NCBI GenBank assembly: GCA_003558145.1
Contig: PWMP01000194.1
Span: forward strand, 1 to 25,991
Direction of reading: 5' to 3'
Length of the DNA: 25,991 bases
Origin: Elusimicrobiota bacterium
GTDB lineage: Bacteria > CG03 > SLGR01 > PWQF01
Below are positions 7,824-15,730 of this stretch, piece by piece (position 1 is the first letter of the stretch; each line of letters starts with the position of its first letter). The notes beneath the pieces were generated by a model. It did not search any database. It was given only the letters and a program-made list of their open reading frames with translations, and was not told where the DNA came from. A program made the translations under genes and the position numbers.

Positions 7824-8827
7824 GCAAAGCCGATATAGAAGTTCTTACCGAAGAAACCGGATGTAGCCCTGAAGAAGCCAGGGAATATTACCGGGTTGCG
7901 GACGGAAATATTTCGCTGGCGCTTCAGAATATTTCAAAAGAAATACATCCTATAGGGATACTTAAATGCCGTTTCAGGTCAGTAAAGGCCGGTATTTACG
8001 GACTTTTTCTTTTTATATTTAACATAAGAGATGAAAAAATAGTAAGAATTGCGTCGGTTTCCGGATGCAATCCGGAAATATGTGAAACCGATATTAATGA
8101 AAACTGGTTTTCTTTTGAAAAAGAACTTTATTCCAAACGCCTTAAAGAAGGAAGCCTTCGCGATGTTACACAGAATATGGAACAGACGCTTCTAAAAAAA
8201 CTGGATGATAAAAAACCGAGAGGGTTTTTCGAAATGTACAGGAGCGGAGACAGTGAAGGGGTAAAGGCGATTATGGAACAGGGAATTAAAGAAGTGGTTA
8301 AGTACGATACGGGTGAAGATTACGAAGTGGATTTAATGCTGAAGACACAGAGGCTTAATCTTCGGCAGTTCAGATACCTGACGGATGCAGAATCGGTGGC
8401 TGAAGAATTTAAACTTCAACAGGGAAACGAGCCCGCATACAGCACCCTTGTTGCTCTTGATACGGAAATTGTTAAAGTTGACGGAACTCCGGCCGTAAGA
8501 GTGGAAAAAATAGAGGCGGGAGACATGGTTTTTACTAAAATAAAAGATATGCGGGATATAGGTATATACCTGTCGCATCTTCTGGGTGCCAGAAAGGATG
8601 ACACTTTTCTTCCTATCTCTTCAACGGTCGCTGATGTAAAAGACACAAAAGAAGGGATAGAGATAGTGGTTCGTTTTGGGCCTGGTATTGTAGGAAGGTC
8701 ACTGGAAGACCCCCGGAAAAAAATAAGTACATGGCGCCCTAAGGAATCTGGACCACCATGCTGGATTTGCGTTGTTGCAGTTGCGCTTGCTCTTTTAGTT
8801 TTGTATTATCTTATATTCTTAATGTAA
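7802..8827 (+). CDS. Tail-anchored protein with UBA-like N-terminus, probable ATC start
   Basis: I do not recognise this 341-residue protein. The frame runs unbroken from inside xerC to 8827, but the first ATG is at 8177, deep in the frame and without a ribosome site. A strong AAAGGAGG at 7784-7791 lies ten bases before ATC 7802; reading that as Met gives a natural start, MASKKPVSKADIE. Residues about 9-45 (DIEVLTEETGCSPEEAREYY, then GNISLALQNI) have the three-helix pattern of UBA-like domains found in NAC and in bacterial DUF4342-type proteins. A mixed alpha/beta middle follows with no known motif. A cytoplasmic orientation is suggested by the single hydrophobic helix at the extreme C-terminus (about 317-340), which looks like a tail anchor. 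The function is unknown. Confidence 0.75.
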   Translation: MASKKPVSKADIEVLTEETGCSPEEAREYYRVADGNISLALQNISKEIHPIGILKCRFRSVKAGIYGLFLFIFNIRDEKIVRIASVSGCNPEICETDINENWFSFEKELYSKRLKEGSLRDVTQNMEQTLLKKLDDKKPRGFFEMYRSGDSEGVKAIMEQGIKEVVKYDTGEDYEVDLMLKTQRLNLRQFRYLTDAESVAEEFKLQQGNEPAYSTLVALDTEIVKVDGTPAVRVEKIEAGDMVFTKIKDMRDIGIYLSHLLGARKDDTFLPISSTVADVKDTKEGIEIVVRFGPGIVGRSLEDPRKKISTWRPKESGPPCWICVVAVALALLVLYYLIFLM

Positions 8828-8868
8828 CATGAAAACTGCCGGAATTCTACTTTCAGACAAATTTTAAA

Positions 8869-9957
8869 ATGAAAAAAAAATTTAATATAAATTTAGAAAA
8901 ACTAAAGAAAAAAGCTTCAAAAACTGCATTGATAACTTTCGCGGTTGTAGTTACTGCCGGTTTGGTCGGTGCGTGGTCGGTCAATATACTTATAAAAAGG
9001 ATAATGCACGATCGCCGGGAAGTACTAGTCCCCGATATAGAAAGAATGCCGCTTGAAGAGGCCCTGGAACTATTAAGCGAAAAAAATCTTTCTTTATCTC
9101 TGGTGGCAAGAAAATATAATCCTGATATTCCTTCGGGAAGCATAATTTCTCAAACGCCGCCGCCGGGCCTTATGGTAAGGGAAGGGGGAGTAATTGAAAC
9201 TGTTATTTCTTCCGGAGGCCAGGTTGTTTTTGTCCCCCGGGTTGAGGGAAGAGTTCTCAGGGAAGCCGAAATGCTTATACGCCAGGCCGGCCTGCAGATG
9301 GGGGAGCAGACCCGGACCTATTCCCGTACGGTAGAAGAAGGCTACATAGTTTCTCAATCTCCGGCTCCTGACGATATTGTCAAGAGCGATTCATATGTTG
9401 ATATTGTAGTAAGTCTCGGATCCTCGGATTATGACGAAGTGACTTATATGCCGAACCTGGAGGGAATGAGGATAAGAAATGCAGAGAGGGTTTTAAATGA
9501 AATGGGTCTAAGGATAGCTGCAGTTAAAGCCGAAATACATGAAGAACTGCCGGAAGGAACAGTAGTCAAGCAGCTTCCTTCAGCCGGCACTGAAATAGAG
9601 ACCGGAAAAAGTGTAGACCTTATTATTTCCAGAAAAAAACAGGAAACTCTTCAGGTTCGTGAAGAGATGGTAAGTTATAATGTTTCTTCTGAATATCACG
9701 GCCGCAATATAAAAATAATATTATCCGACGACATAAGAGATGAATATGTGCTTTATGAAGGGACTGCCGAAGCCGGAAAGGACATTGAAATTCCGGTTAG
9801 AGTGCTGGGCAGGGCGAAAGCCCGGGTTTTTATAGGCAGAAATATTGTTTCCGAAAAAATATATGAAGAAGCAAGCGAAAAGGAAGAATATAAGACTCCT
9901 TCAGATACGGAAGAACCGGGGGGAGATTTGTTTTTTGAAGAGTTTTTTATTGATTAA
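8869..9957 (+). CDS. Membrane protein with three PASTA domains
   Basis: A probable cell-wall-sensing or division-linked envelope protein. A basic 20-residue cytoplasmic tail is followed by a transmembrane helix at about 22-46, then three PASTA repeats at about 50-116, 117-184 and 189-255, each starting with a V/P strand (VLVPDIERM, VFVPRVEGR, TYMPNLEGM) and carrying the typical VVKQLPSAGTEI or IISQTPPPG turn. A beta-rich domain (about 260-345) and an acidic tail end it. PASTA repeats in penicillin-binding proteins and Ser/Thr kinases bind muropeptides or act as spacers; there is no kinase or transpeptidase domain here. The stop is directly followed by the rpe start. A PASTA-rpe order is seen in several bacterial groups. 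Confidence 0.85.
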   Translation: MKKKFNINLEKLKKKASKTALITFAVVVTAGLVGAWSVNILIKRIMHDRREVLVPDIERMPLEEALELLSEKNLSLSLVARKYNPDIPSGSIISQTPPPGLMVREGGVIETVISSGGQVVFVPRVEGRVLREAEMLIRQAGLQMGEQTRTYSRTVEEGYIVSQSPAPDDIVKSDSYVDIVVSLGSSDYDEVTYMPNLEGMRIRNAERVLNEMGLRIAAVKAEIHEELPEGTVVKQLPSAGTEIETGKSVDLIISRKKQETLQVREEMVSYNVSSEYHGRNIKIILSDDIRDEYVLYEGTAEAGKDIEIPVRVLGRAKARVFIGRNIVSEKIYEEASEKEEYKTPSDTEEPGGDLFFEEFFID

Positions 9958-10614
9958 ATGAATAAAAAAGTTGAAATTTCCGCATCCGTCCTTAATATAG
10001 ACTTTTCAAAACTTAAAGAAAGTATGAATCAAGTTGAAAAGTCTGGTATAGATTCTTTTCACCTTGATATCATGGACGGCAATTTTGTCAATAATATTTC
10101 TTTCGGACCGGATATTTCAAAAACAATAATCTCTCTTGCATCCGTACCAGTCCATTCGCACCTTATGGTTAAAGAACCGGAGAAATATGTTGAAAGATTT
10201 TTTGACGCCGGCTCCAAAAGCGTAACAGTGCATGCAGAAGTTTTAAACGAAAAAAACAGAGATCTGTTCGACCGGCCTTTCATGGGAGTGTCCCTTAATC
10301 CCGACATTCCGCTGGAAATTCTTGACCCGTATTTTGAAAAAGCCGAAAGAATTCTCGTCATGAGTGTTATGGCTGGTTTTGGCGGCCAGAAATTTATAAC
10401 CGAAAGTCTTAAAAGGATTGAATCTCTAAGAAAAAAGAGAGATGCGAAAGGATATTCTTTTCTCATTGAAGTAGACGGGGGAATAAACGGTGAAACCGCT
10501 CCTCTTTGCGTAAAAGCCGGAGCGGATGTTATCATAGTCGGTTCCTGGATAACTCTTTCGGAAGACCTGTCACGCCGGGTGGAAATGCTTAAAAGAATCC
10601 CCGTCCGGTTATAA
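9958..10614 (+). CDS. rpe: Ribulose-phosphate 3-epimerase
   Basis: Interconverts ribulose 5-phosphate and xylulose 5-phosphate in the pentose phosphate pathway. At 218 residues it has the family TIM-barrel signatures: S10, FHLDIMDGNFV with H35, D37 and M39, SHLMV with H68, the GFGGQ phosphate loop at 140-144, and EVDGGIN with D173. The start ATG follows the PASTA stop with no gap. One oddity: the loop before GFGGQ reads MSVMAG where most epimerases have MSVNPG, so two usually conserved residues differ. This could shift specificity towards a related sugar phosphate such as allulose 6-phosphate. The overall assignment is still the best fit. Confidence 0.9.
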   Translation: MNKKVEISASVLNIDFSKLKESMNQVEKSGIDSFHLDIMDGNFVNNISFGPDISKTIISLASVPVHSHLMVKEPEKYVERFFDAGSKSVTVHAEVLNEKNRDLFDRPFMGVSLNPDIPLEILDPYFEKAERILVMSVMAGFGGQKFITESLKRIESLRKKRDAKGYSFLIEVDGGINGETAPLCVKAGADVIIVGSWITLSEDLSRRVEMLKRIPVRL

Positions 10615-10642
10615 GCGGCCCGGCAGTGTCAAAATTGTCATA

Positions 10643-11098
10643 ATGGCAAAAACAGCAGCAAGAAACAAATCCGCATATTATAATTTCAGTATTATTAAAA
10701 AATTTGAGGCCGGTATATGTCTTAAAGGATGCGAAGTTAAGTCGCTGAGAGGTGGGCAGGCGGATATAAAACAAAGCTTTGCAAAGATAATTGAAGGTGA
10801 AATATTCCTTTTGAATGCCCATATAGCTCCTTATGATAAGGCTTCGGGAAGTGAGACCTACGATCCTCTGCGGCCCAGGAAACTTCTGCTCAATAGAAAC
10901 GAGATACGGCAGATTGAAAAAAAAATTCAAACAAAAGGTTTAACTCTCGTTCCCATTGAAATATATTTTAAAAGGGGAAAAGCGAAAGTATCCATCGGAC
11001 TGGCTGAGGGAAAAACCAAAACGGATAAAAGGCAGGCTATAAAAAAGCGGATAACGGAAAGAGAAATGGACAGGGAAAAAAAACGATACACAAATTAA
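10643..11098 (+). CDS. smpB: SsrA-binding protein SmpB
   Basis: Binds tmRNA and delivers it to stalled ribosomes. The 151-residue chain shows the family's blocks in order: FEAGICLKGCEVKSLRGGQAD, the GEIFLLNAHIAPY strand, PLRPRKLLLNRNEI, and the basic tail with KTDKRQAIKKR that inserts in the ribosome. It follows rpe by 28 nt and is the last gene before the insertion sequence. No tmRNA gene was found beside it. A tail of normal length suggests it is functional despite the mobile element immediately downstream. Confidence 0.96.
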   Translation: MAKTAARNKSAYYNFSIIKKFEAGICLKGCEVKSLRGGQADIKQSFAKIIEGEIFLLNAHIAPYDKASGSETYDPLRPRKLLLNRNEIRQIEKKIQTKGLTLVPIEIYFKRGKAKVSIGLAEGKTKTDKRQAIKKRITEREMDREKKRYTN

Positions 11099-11257
11099 CT
11101 CTTGCCTTATTGAGCCATTTTCGTTGTTAGCGAATAGCGACAATAAATAAAAAGTATCAAAAAAGACTTTTACCCCAGGTTAGATTGACGAGAAGGGTTT
11201 TAGCCGGTAGTGATTATGGGGAAATTCACCCCGGGAATGTTCTTTGATAAAAAAAAG

Positions 11258-11318
11258 GGGTAGATTCTCGTCGATAATTATGGTAAAATTATCGTGTACT
11301 AAAAAGGAGGATCTACCC
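11258..11318 (+). promoter_or_regulatory. Nested inverted repeats over the transposase ribosome site
   Basis: Two perfect 8-bp inverted repeats are nested. The outer one pairs GGGTAGAT (11258-11265) with ATCTACCC (11311-11318), ending on the base before the ATG. The inner one pairs CGATAATT (11272-11279) with AATTATCG (11287-11294) around a 7-nt loop. The Shine-Dalgarno AAGGAGG (11304-11310) lies between the inner stem and the outer right arm. In an RNA that enters from upstream, the stems would trap the ribosome site; an RNA starting at the local promoter would lack both left arms. Confidence 0.6.
11281..11289 (+). promoter_or_regulatory. Extended -10 promoter for transposase
   Basis: TGGTAAAAT gives an extended -10 (TG, one base, TAAAAT), predicting transcription from about 11296. 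No good -35 is seen 16-18 bp upstream, which extended -10 promoters tolerate. It is placed within the inner inverted repeat. Confidence 0.4.
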
Positions 11319-12653
11319 ATGGCAAGTATACAAAAAAATTTGTTCACTTGGCAAGAGCTGGAGGGAATCGTAGACCTTAGCAGGCTGCAGCTGGTTCTGG
11401 AAACATTAGACGATGAATCATTGATGCAGCGGCTTGAAAAAGACCGCGGCAACGGGAGGGACGACTACCCGGTGCGTGCGGTCTGGAACTCACTGCTGGC
11501 GGCAGTTGTCTTTCAGCACCAGAGCATAGAGAGTTTAAGAAGAGAACTTTCAAGGAACGGGGATTTGGTGAGACTGTGCGGGTTTGAGACAATAAAAGGC
11601 AAAGAGGCTGTACCTACCTCAAGCGCCTACACAAGGTTTTTAAAGAAAGTCATCCGGCATCAAAAAGAACTTGACAGTGTCTTTGAGAGTCTGGTTAAAG
11701 CACTGAAGGAAGAGCTTCCCGGGTTCGGGGAAAAATTGGGAACTGACGGTAAAGCGATAGACAGTCATGCCCGCCGTAAATCTAAAAAGAGAAAGAGAGA
11801 TGGCCGGCGGGATCTGGATGCCGACAAAGGCGTTAAAACATACAAGGGGAAAAACAAAGACGACAGTCTCTGGAAGAGTTTTAAGGACTGGTTCGGATAC
11901 AAGATACACATAATAGCGGATGTGAACTACGAACTGCCTGTCAGTTTTAAAGTAACCAGGGCCTCGGCATCTGACATGAAACAGCTTAAGCCGATGATAA
12001 AAGAACTTAACGAGAGTCATCCGGAGATTACTGATAGATGCAAGAGCCTGGTAGCAGATAAAGGCTATGATTCGGAATATAACAATAAATTTCTGTGGGA
12101 TGATTACCGGATAAGGCCCATAATAGACGTTAAAGGCAGGTGGAAAGAGTTTGATGAGAAACTGGCCGATTCAGAATACGCCGACAATGTGCTTCATGAT
12201 TATCAGGGGAATGTTTTCTGCTACAACATGGACACAATGAAAAGAACAGAGTTGGCCTACTGCGGATTTGAGAAAAACAGGGGTACGTTAAAGTACAGAT
12301 GCCCGCTTGCGGCGAAGGGAAAAAAATGCAAAGCAGAAGATAAATGCGGGAAAGGAAGTTACGGCAAGTACGGGCGGATAGTAAGGATACCGATAGAAAG
12401 AGACCGCAGGAGATTTACTCCCCTGGCGCGCTCCAGCAAGAAGTTCAAGAGTGAATACAAAAAACGCACAGCAGTAGAGAGAATAAACAGCAGGCTGGAT
12501 GTGTCGTTCGGGTTTGAAAATCATTACATAAAGGGCATGAAAAAGATGCAGGCCAGATGTTCTATGGCTATGATAGTTATGCTTGCCATGGCGCTGGGAA
12601 GAGTCAGGGAGAAAAGGTTTGACAATATGAGGTCGCTTGTAAAAGCGGCCTGA
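11319..12653 (+). CDS. DDE transposase (IS4/IS5-like superfamily)
   Basis: Catalyses cut-and-paste or copy transposition of its own element. ATG 11319 is chosen because AAGGAGG lies eight bases upstream; the frame is open to 11244 but that part is leader. At 444 residues it has an N-terminal DUF772-like helical domain (YPVRAVWNSLLAAVVFQHQS at about 50-69) and an RNase-H-like catalytic core with D143 (GTDGKAID), D247 (ADKGYDS) and E387 in YKKRTAVERIN, which fits the Y(2)R(3)E signature. An insertion between D247 and E387 carries a cysteine group (C315, C328, C337, C343) that may bind zinc. The frame is intact. Codon choice leans more to AAG, AGG and CTG than the flanking genes, consistent with acquisition from elsewhere. 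Confidence 0.93.
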   Translation: MASIQKNLFTWQELEGIVDLSRLQLVLETLDDESLMQRLEKDRGNGRDDYPVRAVWNSLLAAVVFQHQSIESLRRELSRNGDLVRLCGFETIKGKEAVPTSSAYTRFLKKVIRHQKELDSVFESLVKALKEELPGFGEKLGTDGKAIDSHARRKSKKRKRDGRRDLDADKGVKTYKGKNKDDSLWKSFKDWFGYKIHIIADVNYELPVSFKVTRASASDMKQLKPMIKELNESHPEITDRCKSLVADKGYDSEYNNKFLWDDYRIRPIIDVKGRWKEFDEKLADSEYADNVLHDYQGNVFCYNMDTMKRTELAYCGFEKNRGTLKYRCPLAAKGKKCKAEDKCGKGSYGKYGRIVRIPIERDRRRFTPLARSSKKFKSEYKKRTAVERINSRLDVSFGFENHYIKGMKKMQARCSMAMIVMLAMALGRVREKRFDNMRSLVKAA

Positions 12654-12765
12654 GAAAAAACGACTTCAATTTATCAAGACAGCGTAGAGATATGTCTTAA
12701 CAGGAGGAATTTGGCGGATACTTGAGGAATAAGGCAGATTAGGCGGTAATTTAAGGGAGTTTTTA

Positions 12766-12781
12766 AAAGCCCGGCGGCTTT
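12766..12781. other. Short GC-rich hairpin downstream of transposase
   Basis: AAAGCC (12766-12771) pairs with GGCTTT (12776-12781) around a CGGC tetraloop. The U-tract after it is only three bases on this strand, so it is at best a weak terminator. It may be a leftover of the original smpB-polA spacer. Confidence 0.35.
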
Positions 12782-12812
12782 AACTAAGAAAGTTTTGATT
12801 AAAGAATCCCTT

Positions 12813-12842
12813 AAAAGGCTTGCAACGCAAATGCCTTTTATT
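12813..12842 (+). terminator. Probable rho-independent terminator before polA
   Basis: AAAAGGC (12813-12819) pairs with GCCTTTT (12833-12839), and the inner TTGC (12820-12823) pairs with GCAA (12827-12830) around an AAC triloop, leaving a two-base bulge. The stem runs into TTTTATT. It would stop transcripts from the smpB operon and the insertion sequence immediately before the polA promoter. Confidence 0.55.
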
Positions 12843-12869
12843 GACAAATAATTATTTAATATGTATAAA
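12841..12869 (+). promoter_or_regulatory. Strong sigma70-type promoter upstream of polA
   Basis: TTGACA at 12841-12846 and TATAAA at 12864-12869 are 17 bp apart. Transcription is predicted from about 12876. The -35 abuts the U-tract of the terminator-like hairpin. It is the best promoter match in the window, and the next gene is polA. Confidence 0.65.
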
Positions 12870-12875
12870 CAAAGT

Positions 12876-13093
12876 AACATTCCGGTTTTAAAGCAACCCG
12901 ATTTTATTAAAACTTTATCCGCGTCCGGATTTTGAATCTTTTTACATTTAATCTTCTGTCTACATACACCTGTTAAATAATATTCTTGATGTACATATTA
13001 AAACAGACATGCATAAAAGGTCTAAATAAACTTTCCGCCGGGGGAAAACCTTAATTAACGAATTGAAAAAGGTCGCCTGAAGCGGGCTTATTA
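12876..13093 (+). other. Long leader region of polA without a gene
   Basis: About 218 nt between the predicted start site and the polA ATG, AT-rich, with no reading frame that I can support. The one structure I see is a compound hairpin at 13017-13052: TTTCC (13032-13036) with GGAAA (13043-13047), nested in AAGGT (13017-13021) with ACCTT (13048-13052), with a ten-base bulge on the left side. No Shine-Dalgarno close to the consensus precedes polA. It could be a regulatory leader, a small RNA, or unconstrained spacer; I match it to no riboswitch class. Confidence 0.4.
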
Positions 13094-15730
13094 ATGAAAA
13101 ACAAGAAAATAATCATAATTGACGGTAATTCCTGTGTTCACAGGGCGTATCATGCTTTGCCTCCGCTTACTGACGCAGAGGGCAGGATTGTCAATGCTGT
13201 CTTTGGTTTTTTAAAAATGCTTAAAAAGATAATACATAAAGAAAAGCCCACACATCTTTTTGTGGCTTTTGATCATGAGAAAGCTACTTTCCGGCATAAA
13301 GATTATAGCGAATATAAATCGCATAGAGCCAGTACGGATACGGAATTGATAGAGCAGTTCCCGGTGGTTTATCAAGTACTTGATTTGCTTAATATAAAGC
13401 ACCTTGCATGTGAAGGCTTTGAAGCCGATGACATAATAGCTACTTTCGCCTCTAATGCCCGCAAGAAAAATTTACCCGTTTCGATAGTTACTTCTGATAA
13501 AGATATTTTACAGCTTGTAGAAGAGGGTATAAAAGTTGTAGACGGAATGAAAAACAAAACCTATGACGAAGAAGGGGTAAAAGAAAAACTTGGTATTGAG
13601 CCGCATTACGTGATTGACTATATCGCCCTTGTAGGCGACAAGTCGGATAATCTTCCCGGTGTAAGGGGAATAGGCCCGGTTACAGCCGTAAAACTCATAA
13701 AAGAATACGGAGTTTTAGATGAAATATACGATTCTATTGACAGTATAGATGGAAAGCTAAGAGACAAACTGCTTTCGGATAGGGATAATGCTTATGTAAC
13801 CCGCCGCCTGGCTACGCTTATAAAAGACCTTGACCTTGATATAAATATAGAAGACTGTGTGTGGAAGGGCCCGGATACGGAAAAACTTAGAAAAAAACTC
13901 AGGGACCTGAATTTTACGTCCATTATATCGGACTGGGTCGAAAAAGACGAATTGATAGGAGAGTTAAAGGTCAGAGTGCTTCGCAGCCCGATTGATATAG
14001 GCGGTTTTGCCCGGGAAAACAGCTCCGGTACTGACGCTGTTGCAGAGCTTGTTTGTGAGTCAGGTGAGTTGATAGGAATAGGGATAAGTTTGGACTCCCG
14101 TAATTGTTTTTATATCCCTTTGGGACATAAATACCTCGATGCGGGAAAACAGCCCGGTGTTAAGGAAACAATAAATATCCTGCAGAAAAATATTTTTCAA
14201 AAGCCGTTCGGAATTTGTGCTTATGACTTTAAAAGCTTTTACAAGCATCTGCGTGCAGAGGGGCTTAATAAGATAAAGGCTTCTTTTGACTGTATAACTG
14301 CCGATTATGTTTTAAGCGGGCGCGCAGGCACCCGCACTCTTCAGGAAATTGCGGCCGGGTGTCTTGGATGGGTTCCGCCTGAAATGCCGGATAAACCCTC
14401 TGAAGCGGAGATAGAAAAGACAGCCTATACAGTAGCAACAAGAATTAACTCAGTATTTAATATACGAAAAGAACTGAAAAAAAAGATAAATGAAGCTTCA
14501 ATTAAGGAACTGTACGAAAACGTGGAGTTGCCGGTTTTAAAGGTGCTCGGAGAAATGGAAATAACCGGTATAAAAGTTGATCTCGAAATGCTTAAAGAAG
14601 TAGAAAAAGAACTCAAGCAGGAACTTAAAGAGGTAGAAAAAAACGTATTCACAGCGGCAGGAGAAAAATTTAATATAAATTCTCCCGCTCAGTTGTCAAG
14701 GATACTGTTTCACAAGCTTCAGCTGGACACAGTTAGAAAAACCAAAACGGGATATTCAACAGCCGATGATGTTCTGGAGGAACTTAAAGATAAGCATCCG
14801 CTTCCCGCGGAAATTCAGAAATACAGGCAGATACAAAAACTTTTGTCAACCTATATTCAGCCTTTACCGGAAGCCGTAGACAAAGAGACCGGCAGAATAC
14901 ATACAAATTTTAATATAACCGGAACTTCTACGGGCCGTCTTTCTTCGACAGAGCCGAACCTTCAGAACATTCCGGTCAGGACAAAAAAAGGCACAAGGGT
15001 CAGGGAAAGTTTTATAGCCGGTGAGGGCTGTATTTTCCTGAGTGCAGACTATTCGCAGATTGATTTAAGGGTGCTGGCCCATATTTCCGGCGACGAAAAA
15101 CTTATTGAAAGCTTCAATGAAGAGGAAGACATACACAGCAGGACGGCAGCGCTTGTGTTTGAAGTTTCAGGGGAAAAAGTGACTGCGGAGATGCGAAACC
15201 GGGCAAAAGCCATAAACTTCGGCATAGTATACGGTATGAGCGCATGGGGGCTTGAAAAAAGAGTAGAGGGAATGAATAAGGGAGAATCGGAAGAGTTTAT
15301 TAAAAAATATTTTTTGAAATACCCGGCAATTGAAAAATATATGAAAGATACAATTGATCAGGCCCGTGAAACTAAATATGTTTCAACTATTATGAACAGG
15401 CGCAGATATCTGCCGGAGATAAGTTCTTCGAGTTACATTAGGAGAAAATCCTCTGAAAGGATGGCGATAAATACTCCTATACAGGGAAGCTCCGCGGATA
15501 TTATTAAAAAAGCCATGATAGATCTTGACAGGGAATTCAGGTTTAATCATAACCCGGTAAAGCTGCTTCTTCAGATACATGATGAACTGCTGTTTGAAAT
15601 ACCTTCCGGTGAAGAAAAAAAGGCACAGACAATTATAAAAGAAAAAATGGAAAACGCTGTTAAGCTGAAAGTGCCGCTAAGGGTTGATTTTAAAAAGGGA
15701 AAAAGCTGGGGTTCCCTGGAGAAATGCTGA
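13094..15730 (+). CDS. polA: DNA polymerase I
   Basis: Fills gaps and removes RNA primers in replication and repair. The 878-residue chain has an N-terminal 5'-3' exonuclease (about 1-290: IIIDGNSCVHRAYHALPPL, FEADDIIAT, and the helix-hairpin-helix GDKSDNLPGVRGIGP), a 3'-5' exonuclease-like middle (about 300-490), and a family A polymerase domain (about 500-878). Motif A is SADYSQIDLR with D652; motif B is RNRAKAINFGIVYG; motif C is IHDELLFE with D830 and E831. In the middle domain the usual DTE metal-binding motif is replaced by AELVCE, so proofreading is probably lost, as in Taq and Bst polymerases. It overlaps the coaE start by 7 nt. Confidence 0.97.
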   Translation: MKNKKIIIIDGNSCVHRAYHALPPLTDAEGRIVNAVFGFLKMLKKIIHKEKPTHLFVAFDHEKATFRHKDYSEYKSHRASTDTELIEQFPVVYQVLDLLNIKHLACEGFEADDIIATFASNARKKNLPVSIVTSDKDILQLVEEGIKVVDGMKNKTYDEEGVKEKLGIEPHYVIDYIALVGDKSDNLPGVRGIGPVTAVKLIKEYGVLDEIYDSIDSIDGKLRDKLLSDRDNAYVTRRLATLIKDLDLDINIEDCVWKGPDTEKLRKKLRDLNFTSIISDWVEKDELIGELKVRVLRSPIDIGGFARENSSGTDAVAELVCESGELIGIGISLDSRNCFYIPLGHKYLDAGKQPGVKETINILQKNIFQKPFGICAYDFKSFYKHLRAEGLNKIKASFDCITADYVLSGRAGTRTLQEIAAGCLGWVPPEMPDKPSEAEIEKTAYTVATRINSVFNIRKELKKKINEASIKELYENVELPVLKVLGEMEITGIKVDLEMLKEVEKELKQELKEVEKNVFTAAGEKFNINSPAQLSRILFHKLQLDTVRKTKTGYSTADDVLEELKDKHPLPAEIQKYRQIQKLLSTYIQPLPEAVDKETGRIHTNFNITGTSTGRLSSTEPNLQNIPVRTKKGTRVRESFIAGEGCIFLSADYSQIDLRVLAHISGDEKLIESFNEEEDIHSRTAALVFEVSGEKVTAEMRNRAKAINFGIVYGMSAWGLEKRVEGMNKGESEEFIKKYFLKYPAIEKYMKDTIDQARETKYVSTIMNRRRYLPEISSSSYIRRKSSERMAINTPIQGSSADIIKKAMIDLDREFRFNHNPVKLLLQIHDELLFEIPSGEEKKAQTIIKEKMENAVKLKVPLRVDFKKGKSWGSLEKC

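Larger units (their letters stand above)
11103..12736 (+). mobile_element. Insertion sequence with one DDE transposase (ends uncertain)
   Basis: A single transposase gene with its own leader sits between smpB and polA in otherwise housekeeping surroundings. I looked for terminal inverted repeats. One candidate pair is TGCCTTATT at 11103-11111 and its complement at 12728-12736, giving an element of about 1.63 kb, and these coordinates use it. A second pair, TTGATAAA at 11244-11251 and 12670-12677, would give about 1.43 kb. Neither is long enough to be sure and I see no clear target-site duplication. The presence of an insertion sequence is firm; its borders are not. Confidence 0.7.

Noticed and set aside
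11099..11243. tmRNA gene next to smpB
   Set aside because: No tRNA-like ends, no tag-peptide reading frame and no CCA-ending acceptor stem seen; the space is too short for tmRNA.
11244..11318. Upstream extension of the transposase by 25 codons
   Set aside because: The Shine-Dalgarno at 11304-11310 and family N-terminus both support ATG 11319.
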